Assembly: GCF_000298235.1 (NCBI RefSeq)
Contig: NZ_BAHE01000016.1
Span: 109,692-173,691 of the forward strand
Direction of reading: 5' to 3'
DNA from: Gordonia namibiensis NBRC 108229
Lineage (GTDB): Bacteria > Actinomycetota > Actinomycetes > Mycobacteriales > Mycobacteriaceae
DNA: 64,000 bases
Shown: in pieces, positions 45,861 through 55,093 of the stretch
Position numbering within the stretch: the stretch's first letter is position 1
How the letters are laid out: every line of letters begins with the position of its first letter
The notes under the pieces: generated by a model
Database searches by the model: none
The model's input: the letters and a program-made list of their open reading frames with translations, nothing else
What the model was told of the DNA's origin: nothing
Translations under genes and position numbers: made by a program

Positions 45861-45943
45861 CAGCCCCAGCGAACCGCACGAGAGCACGGCCCCGCACGAG
45901 AACAAGGCCTGCCCAGGCCCTACCGAACGGAACAAGGACGAAG

Positions 45944-46501
45944 ATGATCGACGACGCGTTGCTCGACGCCGAGGAGAAGATGGAGAAGGCGGTCAACGTC
46001 GCCAAGGAGGACATGGGCTCCATCCGCACCGGACGTGCGAACCCGGCCATGTTCAACAAGATCAACATCGAGTACTACGGTGCGATGACCCCGGTGACGC
46101 AGGTCGCGTCGATCAACACGCCCGAGCCGCGCCTGGTCGTCATCAAGCCGTACGAGGCGTCGTCGCTCCGTGACATCGAGACCGCGATCCGCAACTCCGA
46201 TCTCGGCGTGAACCCGACGAACGACGGCACGATCATCCGCATCGCCATCCCGCAGCTCACCGAGGAGCGTCGTCGCGAGCTGGTGAAGCAGGCCAAGGGC
46301 AAGGGTGAGGACGCGAAGGTCGCCATCCGCAACGTTCGCCGTAAGGCAGCCGACGAGCTCAAGCGCATCCAGAAGGACGGCGAGGCGGGCGAGGACGAGG
46401 TCACCCGGGCCGAGAAGGAACTCGACAAGACCACGGCCACCTATGTGCATCAGGTCGACGAACTGGTGAAGCACAAAGAAGACGAATTGCTCGAGGTGTG
46501 A
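45944..46501 (+). CDS. frr: Ribosome recycling factor
   Basis: 185 residues, full length. RRF with EF-G splits post-termination ribosomes. Conserved segments are [28 protein letters not shown] and [20 protein letters not shown] 45944 follows acaaggacgaag. The stop overlaps the cdsA GTG by 4 nt. Confidence 0.98.
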   Translation: MIDDALLDAEEKMEKAVNVAKEDMGSIRTGRANPAMFNKINIEYYGAMTPVTQVASINTPEPRLVVIKPYEASSLRDIETAIRNSDLGVNPTNDGTIIRIAIPQLTEERRRELVKQAKGKGEDAKVAIRNVRRKAADELKRIQKDGEAGEDEVTRAEKELDKTTATYVHQVDELVKHKEDELLEV

Positions 46502-47364
46502 GCGAGAAGGCATCCGACCCCGAGAACAAGACCGGCCCGGAGAAGAAGTCGCGGGCAGGTCGTGACCTCCCGGCCGCCATCGCGGTCGGAGGCACGCTCG
46601 GCGTCAGCATCATCCTGATCCTGCTGTTCGCGCCGATGCTCTGGTACGTCCTCGTCGCCGTCGCCTTCGCGATCGCGACCTGGGAGGTGACCAAGCGGCT
46701 GCAGACCGCGGGCCACAACGTCGCGTTCTGGCCGCTGCTCATCGGCGGTCAGGCCATCATCTGGGTCAGCTGGCCGTACGGGCCCACCGGCGTGCTGGTC
46801 GCGTTCGTCGCGACCGTCCTGGTGTCGATGGTGTGGAAGCTGCTCGCCCAGGGCATCTCCAACGCGCCGGAGAACTATCTCAAGGACCTTGCCCTCACGG
46901 TGTTCGTGCTGGCCTGGCTGCCGTTGCTGGCCTCCTTCGGTGTCCACCTGGTCACCCAGGAGGACGGCGCGGCCCGCGTCGCGACCCTGATGGTGGTCGT
47001 GGTCTGTTCCGATGTCGGCGGATACGCCGCCGGGGTGCTCTTCGGTAAGCATCCGATGGCGCCGGCGATCAGCCCCAAGAAGTCGTGGGAAGGCCTCGTC
47101 GGCTCGCTGCTCGTCGGCACGATCGGCGCGGTCTGCTGCATCACGTTCCTGATCGGCAGCCACTGGTGGATCGGTCTGATCCTCGGGCCGGTGCTGGTGG
47201 TGTGCGCGACGCTCGGCGACCTGGTGGAGTCGCAGGTCAAGCGCGATCTCGGCATCAAGGACATGGGCACACTGCTGCCGGGCCACGGCGGCATCATGGA
47301 TCGCCTCGACAGCCTCCTGCCCTCGGCGTTCGTGGTGTGGGCGGTGCTGACGGCTCTCCTGTAG
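46498..47364 (+). CDS. cdsA: Phosphatidate cytidylyltransferase
   Basis: 288-residue integral membrane enzyme making CDP-diacylglycerol from phosphatidate and CTP, the entry to PI, cardiolipin and PE synthesis. A hydrophilic N-terminus of about 25 residues precedes eight or so membrane segments. The signature [16 protein letters not shown] and the C-terminal [28 protein letters not shown] are intact. Coupled to frr by a 4-nt overlap. Its stop lies inside a small hairpin shared with the convergent LapA gene. Confidence 0.97.
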   Translation: MSEKASDPENKTGPEKKSRAGRDLPAAIAVGGTLGVSIILILLFAPMLWYVLVAVAFAIATWEVTKRLQTAGHNVAFWPLLIGGQAIIWVSWPYGPTGVLVAFVATVLVSMVWKLLAQGISNAPENYLKDLALTVFVLAWLPLLASFGVHLVTQEDGAARVATLMVVVVCSDVGGYAAGVLFGKHPMAPAISPKKSWEGLVGSLLVGTIGAVCCITFLIGSHWWIGLILGPVLVVCATLGDLVESQVKRDLGIKDMGTLLPGHGGIMDRLDSLLPSAFVVWAVLTALL

Positions 47365-47369
47365 GAGAG
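47354..47369. terminator. Bidirectional hairpin at the cdsA stop
   Basis: ctctcct/aggagag (47354-47360 with 47363-47369) folds into a tight 6- to 7-bp hairpin with tgta at its tip and includes the cdsA stop codon. It sits between convergent cdsA and the LapA-domain gene and could end both transcripts. Confidence 0.5.
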
Positions 47370-47375
47370 ACCGGC

Positions 47376-47810
47376 CTACCCGGCGGCCTTCTTCAGGGCC
47401 CGACGTAGCTGCAACATGCGCAGCCCGCCGATGAGGGCGACGATCAGCGCGCCCGCGATCGCGGCGATCAGCAGGCTGACCCCGAGCGGGAGGTTGACCT
47501 CCCAGAAGATCAGCTCGATCCGCTGACTCTCCAGGTTCTGCACGATGAACACCAGCAGCAGGACCAGGATGACGGCGCCGATGACGACGCCGAACCAGGT
47601 CGCGCGTGTGCGGGTGTGTTCGACGTCGGCGACGGTCTGGCGCAGACGGTCACGCTCGGCCAGCACGGCGTCGTGATCATCGCCGGCGGGTACCGGGGTC
47701 ACGGGTGCGGGCTCGGGGACGGGCGCGGTGTCGTGAGCAGGGTGGGGCTCGCCTTGCGAACCCCACTGGGGGACCGGATTCCCGGTTCGTCGGCGATCGG
47801 GTGTGGTCAT
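47376..47810 (-). CDS. LapA-domain (DUF1049) membrane protein
   Basis: 144 residues. A Pro-rich cytoplasmic N-terminus of about 65 residues is followed by two membrane helices ([20 protein letters not shown] and the second from [17 protein letters not shown]) around a short [15 protein letters not shown] loop, ending in a basic tail. LapA/YciS-domain proteins take part in envelope assembly in Gram-negatives; the actinobacterial function is unknown. Divergent from rlmN. Confidence 0.85.
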   Translation of the reverse strand: MTTPDRRRTGNPVPQWGSQGEPHPAHDTAPVPEPAPVTPVPAGDDHDAVLAERDRLRQTVADVEHTRTRATWFGVVIGAVILVLLLVFIVQNLESQRIELIFWEVNLPLGVSLLIAAIAGALIVALIGGLRMLQLRRALKKAAG

Positions 47811-47840
47811 GGGTTCATCATGACATGCGACAATGGCCCA

Positions 47841-48947
47841 ATGACCTCATTACCGCTGGTGTTCGACGCGCCCAAACGCGGGCTGCCGCCGACACACTTC
47901 GCCGACCTCGACGCCGCCGGTCGCGTCGCGGCGCTGGCCGAGTTGGGTCTCCCGAAGTTCCGGGCCGATCAGCTGGCCCGTCAGTACTACGCGCGCCTCA
48001 ACGGCGACGTCGAGGAGATGACCGATCTGCCCGCGGCCTCCCGCGACGCCGTGCGCGAGAAGCTGTTCCCGCGGCTCCTCACCCCGGTGCGGCACATCTC
48101 GTGCGACGACGACTCGACGCGAAAGACCCTCTGGCGCCTGCACGACGGCACCCTCCTCGAGAGCGTGCTCATGCGATACACCGAACGCAACACTCTGTGT
48201 ATCTCCAGTCAGGCCGGCTGCGGCATGGCCTGCCCGTTCTGCGCGACGGGACAGGGCGGCCTCGATCGCAACCTGTCGACCGCCGAGATCGTCGATCAGG
48301 TGCGCGCCGCCGCGCGCGCTCTGCGCGACGGTGAACTCGGCGAGCCGGGACGCCTCTCGAACGTCGTGTTCATGGGCATGGGAGAACCGCTCGCCAACTA
48401 CAAGCGCGTCGTCAGCGCAGTCCGTCAGATCACCTCGCCGGCCCCCGACGGTCTCGGGATCTCGGCGCGATCGGTGACCGTCTCGACCGTCGGTCTCGCC
48501 CCGTCGATCCGGCGCCTCGCCGACGAGGGCCTCGCGGTCACGCTCGCGGTGTCCCTGCACACCCCCGACGACGAACTGCGCGACACCCTCGTGCCCGTCA
48601 ACAACCGCTGGTCGGTGGCCGAGGTCCTCGAGGCGGCCCGCTACTACGCCGATACCACCGGACGTCGCGTCTCCATCGAGTACGCCCTGATCCGCGACGT
48701 CAACGATCAGCCCTGGCGGGCCGACATGCTGGGGCAGAAGCTGCACAAGGCGCTCGGCTCGCTCGTGCACGTGAACCTCATCCCGCTCAACCCGACCCCC
48801 GGCTCGGAGTGGGATGCCAGTCCCAAACCGGTGGAACGGGAATTCGTGCGCCGCGTCCGCGAGCAGGGCGTGTCCTGCACCGTGCGCGACACCCGCGGGC
48901 AGGAGATCGCCGCGGCCTGCGGCCAGCTCGCCGCCGAAGAGCGCTGA
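47841..48947 (+). CDS. rlmN: 23S rRNA (adenine2503-C2)-methyltransferase RlmN
   Basis: Radical-SAM enzyme of 368 residues that methylates A2503 of 23S rRNA and A37 of some tRNAs. The cluster motif is [11 protein letters not shown], followed by [26 protein letters not shown], and the catalytic Cys near the C-terminus ([21 protein letters not shown]). ATG 47841 is used; the frame is open upstream but unrelated. A textbook bidirectional terminator follows 23 nt after the stop. Confidence 0.97.
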   Translation: MTSLPLVFDAPKRGLPPTHFADLDAAGRVAALAELGLPKFRADQLARQYYARLNGDVEEMTDLPAASRDAVREKLFPRLLTPVRHISCDDDSTRKTLWRLHDGTLLESVLMRYTERNTLCISSQAGCGMACPFCATGQGGLDRNLSTAEIVDQVRAAARALRDGELGEPGRLSNVVFMGMGEPLANYKRVVSAVRQITSPAPDGLGISARSVTVSTVGLAPSIRRLADEGLAVTLAVSLHTPDDELRDTLVPVNNRWSVAEVLEAARYYADTTGRRVSIEYALIRDVNDQPWRADMLGQKLHKALGSLVHVNLIPLNPTPGSEWDASPKPVEREFVRRVREQGVSCTVRDTRGQEIAAACGQLAAEER

Positions 48948-48970
48948 GCCGGGAGACGAAACCGGAGATA

Positions 48971-49009
48971 CGAAAAACGCTGAGCGGCGGTGCCGCTCAG
49001 CGTTTTTCG
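48971..49009. terminator. Bidirectional intrinsic terminator between rlmN and the DUF2631 gene
   Basis: The arms 48971-48988 and 48992-49009 are perfectly complementary over 18 bp with loop ggt. Each arm carries a run of five A or five T at its outer end, so it works in both directions for the convergent rlmN and DUF2631 genes. This is the cleanest intrinsic terminator in the window. Confidence 0.93.
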
Positions 49010-49028
49010 GTGTCTGGTCAGTGGAGGA

Positions 49029-49310
49029 TCAGGACCACTTGCCGCGGTTCATCCACCAGCCGCGGACCGCGAAGTACAGGACGCCGACCGCGAAGGCGAT
49101 GAGCCAGAGATCCTCGACGTGACCGGTGTGGTTACCGATCATCATGAGCAGCAGGAAGGCCGCGAAGAAGATGGCGGCACCGTAGAAGGTCTTCGTCGCC
49201 GATCCGAACCAGCCAAAACGAGCCGACGGCGCATCGGCGGGCTCACGACGCCAGCCGGTGTCGATGACGTCGGCGTGTCCGCCAGTGTGCTCCACATCGG
49301 TGCTTGCCAC
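49029..49310 (-). CDS. DUF2631 small membrane protein
   Basis: 93 residues from GTG 49310 (MASTDVEHTGG); GTG 49316 is also in frame but sits directly on the GAGGA Shine-Dalgarno. An N-terminal soluble part is followed by two membrane helices (FYGAAIFFAAFLLLMMIG, DLWLIAFAVGVLYFAVRGW) and a short basic end. Actinobacteria-specific family of unknown function, found near rlmN/dxr in mycobacteria. Confidence 0.85.
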   Translation of the reverse strand: MASTDVEHTGGHADVIDTGWRREPADAPSARFGWFGSATKTFYGAAIFFAAFLLLMMIGNHTGHVEDLWLIAFAVGVLYFAVRGWWMNRGKWS

Positions 49311-49433
49311 AGCCACTCCTCACAGCGCGGGTCGTCAGAAGTCTGACGAACGGTAGTAGTTCTCGAACAGCATAGCGGCACAGTGATCTCGACGACCCAG
49401 CCCGGTGGGTGATTCGGTGACAGAATGCGGCAC

Positions 49434-50411
49434 ATGTCTCCGTCCGAGTTCCGCGCCGGCCCCGGTGCCGGTCGTTCCCTGGCCGACTACCGTGCCGAGG
49501 CCTATCCCCGCGACATGATCGGATACGGTGCCACGCCGCCGAATCCGCAGTGGCCCGGGGACGCCAAGATCGCCGTTCAGTTCGTCCTCAACTACGAGGA
49601 GGGCGGCGAGAACAACGTGCTCGAGAACGACCGCGGCAGTGAGACCTTCCTGTCGGAGATGGTCGGCGCACAGCCGTTCCCGAACCGGCACATGAGCATG
49701 GAGAGCATCTACGAGTACGGCTCGCGGGCCGGGGTGTGGCGGGTTCTGCGGGCCTTCGACCGCCGTGGACTGCCGTTGACGATCTTCGCGGTCTCCCAGG
49801 CGATGGCCCGTAACCCCGAGGTGGCGGCGGCCTTCGTCGAACGCGGTCACGAGATCGCCTGCCACGGCTACCGGTGGCTCAACTATCAGCTGATCGACCC
49901 CGAGGTCGAACGCGATCACATGCGCGCCGGGATCGAACTGCTCACCGAGATCACCGGGGAGAGGCCGCGCGGCTGGTACACCGGCCGGGACTCACCCAAC
50001 ACGCGCCGCCTCGTCGTCGAACAGGGCGGGTTCACCTACGACTCCGACAGTTACGCCGACGACCTGCCGTACTGGGTGAAGGTCCCGCGCGGCGACGAAC
50101 TCGTCGACCACCTCGTGGTGCCCTACACGCTCGACACCAATGACATGAAGTTCTCGTCTCCCGGCGGCTTCCCGTCGGGGGAGCAGTTCTTCGCGCACCT
50201 GCGCGACGCCTTCGACGTCCTCTACCGCGAGGGCGACGAGGGGGCGCCGAAGATGCTGTCCGTCGGACTGCACTGCCGGCTCGTCGGACGGCCGGCCCGG
50301 CTGGCGGCCCTCGAGCGGTTCCTCGACCACATCCAGTCCCACGACGGTGTGTGGATCACCCGCCGTATCGAGATCGCCGAGCACTGGCGGAAGGTGCATC
50401 CGGCCGGCTGA
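49434..50411 (+). CDS. puuE: PuuE-type allantoinase (polysaccharide-deacetylase fold)
   Basis: 325 residues. Strong PuuE signatures YPRDMIGYGATPPNPQWPGD, AVQFVLNYEEGGENNVLEND, HMSMESIYEYGSRAGVWR and SVGLHCRLVGRPARL identify the metal-independent allantoinase/uricase-associated branch of the NodB fold, which opens the allantoin ring in purine catabolism. ATG 49434 or ATG 49425 may be the start; a TGACAGAAT -10-like element immediately upstream suggests a very short leader. It stands alone: no uricase, transthyretin-like or OHCU decarboxylase genes are beside it. Confidence 0.88.
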   Translation: MSPSEFRAGPGAGRSLADYRAEAYPRDMIGYGATPPNPQWPGDAKIAVQFVLNYEEGGENNVLENDRGSETFLSEMVGAQPFPNRHMSMESIYEYGSRAGVWRVLRAFDRRGLPLTIFAVSQAMARNPEVAAAFVERGHEIACHGYRWLNYQLIDPEVERDHMRAGIELLTEITGERPRGWYTGRDSPNTRRLVVEQGGFTYDSDSYADDLPYWVKVPRGDELVDHLVVPYTLDTNDMKFSSPGGFPSGEQFFAHLRDAFDVLYREGDEGAPKMLSVGLHCRLVGRPARLAALERFLDHIQSHDGVWITRRIEIAEHWRKVHPAG

Positions 50412-50423
50412 CACAATGGATCC

Positions 50424-51596
50424 GTGCCCACACGTGTGTTGATCCTCGGTTCGACCGGCTCCATCGGCGTTCAGGCGCTCGAGGTGATCGCCGAACATCC
50501 CGACCGCTTCGAGGTCGCCGGTCTCGGCGCGGGCGGCGGGAACCTCGACCGGCTGGCCGAACAGGCCGCGGCCTTCGGTGTCCCCGCGTCCCGGCTGGCC
50601 GTCGCCGACGAGGCGCGTGCCGCCGAGCTCGCCGAACGACTCGCGGCGCCGGTCCTCGGTGGCGCCGACGCCATGTGCGACCTGATCGACGCGGTCGCCG
50701 CCGACGGCGGCGTCGACGTGATCCTCAACGCGGTCGTCGGATCGATCGGGCTGGCCCCGAGCCTCGCGGCGCTGCGTGTCGGGGCGCGGCTGGCACTGGC
50801 GAACAAGGAGTCCCTCGTCGCCGGCGGGGCACTCGTCCTCGACGCAGCGGCTCCCGGTCAGATCGTCCCGGTGGACTCCGAGCACTCGGCCATCGCCCAG
50901 TGCCTGCGCGCGGGTACCGCCGCCGAGGTGGACCGGCTGGTGCTCACCGCGTCGGGCGGGCCGTTCCGCGGTTGGTCGGCCGAACAGCTCCGGGACGTCA
51001 CCCCCGAGCAGGCCGGGAAGCACCCCACCTGGTCGATGGGCCCCATGATCACCCTCAACTCGGCAACCCTGGTCAACAAGGCCCTCGAGGTCATCGAGGC
51101 GCATCTGCTCTTCGACGTCGACTACGACCACATCGATGTCACGGTGCATCCGCAGTCGATCGTGCACTCGATGGTGACCTTCGTCGACGGCGCGACCGTC
51201 GCCAAGGCGTCGCCGCCGTCGATGAAACTCCCCATCGCCCTGGCGCTGGGCTGGCCCGATCGCGTCCCCGGATCGTCCACCGCATGCGACTTCTCCACCG
51301 CCTCGGCGTGGACGTTCGAGCCCGTCGACGACGAGGTCTTCCCGGCGATCGAGCTCGCCCGGGCGGCGGGACGGGGTGGCGGGAGTCTCACCGCCGTGTA
51401 CAACGCCGCCAACGAGGCGGCCGCCGACGGCTTCTTCGCAGGTGCGATCCGTTTTCCGCGGATCGTCGAGATCATCGGTGAGGTGCTCGGCGAGGCGGAT
51501 CAGTGGCGTGTCGCGCCAGGTACTGTGGAGGAGGTCTTCGCCGCCGATCGGTGGGCCCGGGAGCGCGCCGCGCAGCTGGTCGTCGCCTCGTCGTGA
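50424..51596 (+). CDS. dxr: 1-deoxy-D-xylulose 5-phosphate reductoisomerase
   Basis: 390 residues. Second enzyme of the MEP isoprenoid pathway, converting DXP to MEP with NADPH. NADPH motif [14 protein letters not shown], metal and substrate motifs [43 protein letters not shown] and [11 protein letters not shown] are all present. GTG start 12 nt after puuE. Forms dxr-rip1-ispG, a conserved actinobacterial set with the other MEP gene ispG two positions on. Confidence 0.98.
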   Translation: MPTRVLILGSTGSIGVQALEVIAEHPDRFEVAGLGAGGGNLDRLAEQAAAFGVPASRLAVADEARAAELAERLAAPVLGGADAMCDLIDAVAADGGVDVILNAVVGSIGLAPSLAALRVGARLALANKESLVAGGALVLDAAAPGQIVPVDSEHSAIAQCLRAGTAAEVDRLVLTASGGPFRGWSAEQLRDVTPEQAGKHPTWSMGPMITLNSATLVNKALEVIEAHLLFDVDYDHIDVTVHPQSIVHSMVTFVDGATVAKASPPSMKLPIALALGWPDRVPGSSTACDFSTASAWTFEPVDDEVFPAIELARAAGRGGGSLTAVYNAANEAAADGFFAGAIRFPRIVEIIGEVLGEADQWRVAPGTVEEVFAADRWARERAAQLVVASS

Positions 51597-51630
51597 TCGG
51601 TGCGCATCTTGATCTGGATGGAGTGAGTAC

Positions 51631-52857
51631 GTGAGTTTCGCGATCGGTGTCACGCTTTTCGCGGTGGCACTGTTGCTGTCGGTCGCCTGGCACGAGTGCG
51701 GTCACATGTGGGCCGCCCAGGCAACCGGCATGAAGGTGCGTCGCTACTTCGTCGGCTTCGGGCCGACGATCTGGTCGACGCGCCGCGGCGAGACCGAGTA
51801 CGGGCTCAAGGCGATCCCGCTCGGCGGCTTCTGCGACATCGCGGGCATGACCCCGCACGAGGAGCTCACCGCCGACGAGCAGGACCGGGCGATGTACAAG
51901 CAGAAGGCCTGGAAGCGCCTCGTCGTGCTGTTCGCCGGTCCCGCGCAGAACTTCATCCTCGGCTTCGTGCTGATCATCATCGTCGGCCTCACCTTCGGGC
52001 TGCCCGACCTCAGCCCGCCGCCGACCCCGGCGAAGGTGGCCGAGACCCAGTGCGTGTCGTCGACGATCACCATCGCCGACGGTGAACAGACCAACTCGCC
52101 CTGCACCGGCGGCGGACCGGCGGCGGCCGCGGGCCTGCGCCCGGGCGACGAGATCGTGGCCATCAACGGGACCCCGGTCGGCAAGGCCGCAGACCTGACC
52201 CCGGTGATCCGCGAGTCCACGGGCCCGGTCGTCCTCACCGTCGACCGCGCCGGTGAGCGCCTCGACCTGACGATGACCCCCGAGCCGGTCACCGTCACCG
52301 CCAAGCGCTCCGACGGCACCACCGAGAGCGTGTCGTACAACATGGTCGGCATCGCCTACGACGCCCCGCCGGCGATCAAGGACTTCAGCGGCTTCGATGT
52401 GATCCCAGGCGCTTTCGTCTTCACCGGTGACCTGATCAAGGAGACCTGGAACGCGCTGCTGTCGCTGCCCACCAAGATCGGTGCACTGTGGACCGCGGTG
52501 ACCGGTGGCGAGCGCGCGCTCGACACCCCGGTCAGCGTGTACGGCGCCTCCGTGCTCGGTGGCCAGGCGGTCGAACGCGGTCTATGGGACATGTTCTGGA
52601 TGCTGTTGATCAGCATCAACTTCTTCCTCGGCCTGTTCAATCTGGTCCCGCTGCTGCCGCTCGACGGCGGCCACATGGCGATCGTCGGCTACGAGAAGGG
52701 CCGCGACACCGTCCGCCGCTGGTTCGGCCGGGCCCCCGGCGCCGCCGTCGACTACTACAAACTGCTCCCGATCACCTACGCCGCGGTGGTGGTGATGGCC
52801 GGCTTCATGGTGCTCACCCTCACCGCCGACATCATCAACCCGATCAATCCGTGGTGA
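51631..52857 (+). CDS. rip1: Site-2 intramembrane metalloprotease Rip1/RseP
   Basis: 408-residue S2P. Helix 1 carries the zinc motif HECGH (residues 21-25), and the third Zn ligand is in the C-terminal helix motif NLVPLLPLDGGH. A PDZ domain (GPAAAAGLRPGDEIVAINGTPV) regulates substrate access. In mycobacteria Rip1 cleaves anti-sigma factors and controls envelope lipids. GTG start. An extra Cys pair in the PDZ-proximal loop (TQCVSS, SPCTGG) could form a disulfide. Confidence 0.95.
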   Translation: MSFAIGVTLFAVALLLSVAWHECGHMWAAQATGMKVRRYFVGFGPTIWSTRRGETEYGLKAIPLGGFCDIAGMTPHEELTADEQDRAMYKQKAWKRLVVLFAGPAQNFILGFVLIIIVGLTFGLPDLSPPPTPAKVAETQCVSSTITIADGEQTNSPCTGGGPAAAAGLRPGDEIVAINGTPVGKAADLTPVIRESTGPVVLTVDRAGERLDLTMTPEPVTVTAKRSDGTTESVSYNMVGIAYDAPPAIKDFSGFDVIPGAFVFTGDLIKETWNALLSLPTKIGALWTAVTGGERALDTPVSVYGASVLGGQAVERGLWDMFWMLLISINFFLGLFNLVPLLPLDGGHMAIVGYEKGRDTVRRWFGRAPGAAVDYYKLLPITYAAVVVMAGFMVLTLTADIINPINPW

Positions 52858-52923
52858 CCTCCCACAACGAATCACCCCAAGACGCCCGAGAAGACCCACA
52901 CCCGAATCACAGAGGTGAATGAG

Positions 52924-54111
52924 ATGAACGCCCCGACTCCTGCCAACGCCGTGCCGATCGGACTCGGCATGCCGGCCGGACCCCCGCCGGTGCTGGCCCC
53001 GCGCCGCAAGACCCGGCAGCTGTTCGTCGGCTCGGTCGGCGTCGGCAGCGACCACCCCATCTCGGTGCAGTCGATGACGACCACCAAGACCCACGACATC
53101 AACGCGACGCTGCAGCAGATCGCGGAGCTCACCGCGTCCGGCTGCGACATCGTGCGCGTCGCATGCCCGCGTCCCGAGGACGCCGAGGCACTGCCGATCA
53201 TCGCCAAGAAGTCCAAGATCCCGGTCATCGCCGACATCCACTTCCAGCCGAAGTACATCTTCGCCGCGATCGACGCCGGCTGCGCCGCGGTGCGAGTGAA
53301 CCCGGGCAACATCAAGGAGTTCGACGGCCGAGTGAAAGAGGTCGCGAAGGCCGCCGGTGATGCGGGCATCCCGATCCGCATCGGCGTGAACGCGGGCTCG
53401 CTCGACAAGCGCATCCTGCAGAAGTACGGCAAGGCGACGCCCGAGGCGCTCGTCGAATCGGCGCTCTGGGAGGCGGGCCTCTTCGAGGAGCACGGCTTCG
53501 GCGACATCAAGATCTCGGTCAAGCACAACGACCCGGTGATCATGGTCGAGGCCTACCGTCAGCTCGCCGCCCAGTGCGACTACCCGCTGCACCTCGGCGT
53601 CACCGAGGCCGGTCCGGCGTTCCAGGGCACGATCAAGTCGGCCGTGGCCTTCGGCGCACTGCTGAGCGAGGGCATCGGCGACACCATCCGTGTATCGCTG
53701 TCGGCGCCGCCGGCCGAGGAGATCAAGGTCGGCGACCAGATCCTGCAGTCGCTCAACCTGCGTCCCCGCAAGCTCGAGATCGTGTCCTGCCCGTCGTGTG
53801 GTCGCGCCCAGGTCGACGTCTACAAGCTGGCCGACGAGGTGACCGCGGGCCTCGAGGGCATGGAGGTCCCGCTGCGCGTCGCCGTCATGGGCTGCGTGGT
53901 CAACGGGCCGGGCGAGGCCCGCGAGGCCGACCTCGGTGTCGCCTCCGGAAACGGCAAGGGGCAGATCTTCGTCAAGGGTGAGGTCATCAAGACCGTGCCG
54001 GAAGCGCAGATCGTGGAGACATTGATCGAAGAAGCGCTGCGGATTGCCGAGGAATCAGGGGAAACTGGAGACGGCACGCACGTCGGCTCGCCCGTGGTCA
54101 CCGTCTCCTAG
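52924..54111 (+). CDS. ispG: 4-hydroxy-3-methylbut-2-en-1-yl diphosphate synthase IspG
   Basis: 395 residues. 4Fe-4S enzyme converting MEcPP to HMBPP, the penultimate MEP step. Cluster Cys residues are in [11 protein letters not shown] and [16 protein letters not shown]-terminal TIM barrel: [44 protein letters not shown] 52924 lies 8 nt after agagg; GTG 52915 overlaps that site. Directly follows rip1. Confidence 0.97.
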   Translation: MNAPTPANAVPIGLGMPAGPPPVLAPRRKTRQLFVGSVGVGSDHPISVQSMTTTKTHDINATLQQIAELTASGCDIVRVACPRPEDAEALPIIAKKSKIPVIADIHFQPKYIFAAIDAGCAAVRVNPGNIKEFDGRVKEVAKAAGDAGIPIRIGVNAGSLDKRILQKYGKATPEALVESALWEAGLFEEHGFGDIKISVKHNDPVIMVEAYRQLAAQCDYPLHLGVTEAGPAFQGTIKSAVAFGALLSEGIGDTIRVSLSAPPAEEIKVGDQILQSLNLRPRKLEIVSCPSCGRAQVDVYKLADEVTAGLEGMEVPLRVAVMGCVVNGPGEAREADLGVASGNGKGQIFVKGEVIKTVPEAQIVETLIEEALRIAEESGETGDGTHVGSPVVTVS

Positions 54112-54171
54112 GCGCCATCGGCTCGAACCGAACGGGCGCTGTCGCGAGTCCCCGTGGGGAAGTGAGGAGCG

Positions 54172-55011
54172 GTGGTGCTGAAGCTACTGGGCGACAAACC
54201 GCTCGGCGCGCGTGATGCGGCTGCCGTCGAACGCGTGCTCATGTCCGACCCGGTGGCGATGTGCATGGTCGCCGCGAGGTTCGAGACCCACGGCATCAAC
54301 CCGCGTCTGCTCGGCGGCGAGCTCTGGACCGCACACGACCCCTCGACGTCGCTGTGTTTCTCCGGTGCCAACCTGATCCCGCTCATCGGGTCCGCCGACG
54401 ACCTCGACTACTTCTCCGATCGTGCGGTCGCCGCACCCCGCGCGTGCTCGTCGATCGTCGGCCGGGCCGACCTGGTGTTGCCGATGTGGCAGCAGATCGA
54501 ACCCGTATGGGGTCCCGCGCGGGAGGTGCGTCCGGTCCAGCCATTGCTCGTCCTGTCCGGCAGCCCGGCGGTCCCGTCGGATCCGGCCGTCCGGCTGGTC
54601 ACCCTCGACGACCTCGACGCCTACATGCCGGCCGCGATCGACATGTTCATCGGCGAGGTCGGCGTCGATCCGACCGCAGGCGACGGCGGACGTTCCTACC
54701 GCAGACGTCTGGCGTCGCTGATCTCCGCCCAACGGGTCTTCGCCCGCTTCGACGGTCCCGATGTCGTGTTCAAGGCGGAGATCGGGTCGCTGTCGCGGCG
54801 GGTCGGTCAGATCCAGGGCGTGTGGGTGTCGCCGGACCGACGCGGCGAGGGTCTGGGCCTGGGAGGCACCGCGGCGGTCGCCGAGGCGGTCGCGGCCCAC
54901 GGACGACTCCCGAGCCTGTACGTCAACAGCTTCAACGAGACCGCCCGTGCTGTCTACGACCGCATCGGGTTCACCGAGGTCGGCACCTTCGCGACCGTCC
55001 TCGTCGACTGA
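54172..55011 (+). CDS. GNAT acetyltransferase with DUF4081 N-domain
   Basis: 279 residues. The N-terminal half is DUF4081 (ERVLMSDPVAMCMVAARFE, LCFSGANLIPL), and the C-terminal half is a GNAT fold with acetyl-CoA motif GVWVSPDRRGEGLGLGGTAA and YVNSFNETARAVYDRIGFTE. Conserved after ispG in mycobacteria; substrate unknown. GTG start 60 nt after ispG. Confidence 0.88.
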   Translation: MVLKLLGDKPLGARDAAAVERVLMSDPVAMCMVAARFETHGINPRLLGGELWTAHDPSTSLCFSGANLIPLIGSADDLDYFSDRAVAAPRACSSIVGRADLVLPMWQQIEPVWGPAREVRPVQPLLVLSGSPAVPSDPAVRLVTLDDLDAYMPAAIDMFIGEVGVDPTAGDGGRSYRRRLASLISAQRVFARFDGPDVVFKAEIGSLSRRVGQIQGVWVSPDRRGEGLGLGGTAAVAEAVAAHGRLPSLYVNSFNETARAVYDRIGFTEVGTFATVLVD

Positions 55012-55093
55012 TCGACTCCCGGTCTCAGGTCACACCGCGACCTCCCGCGTGCCTACCGGGTATCGATGCCCCGCAGCCATAGACTCGACCGCG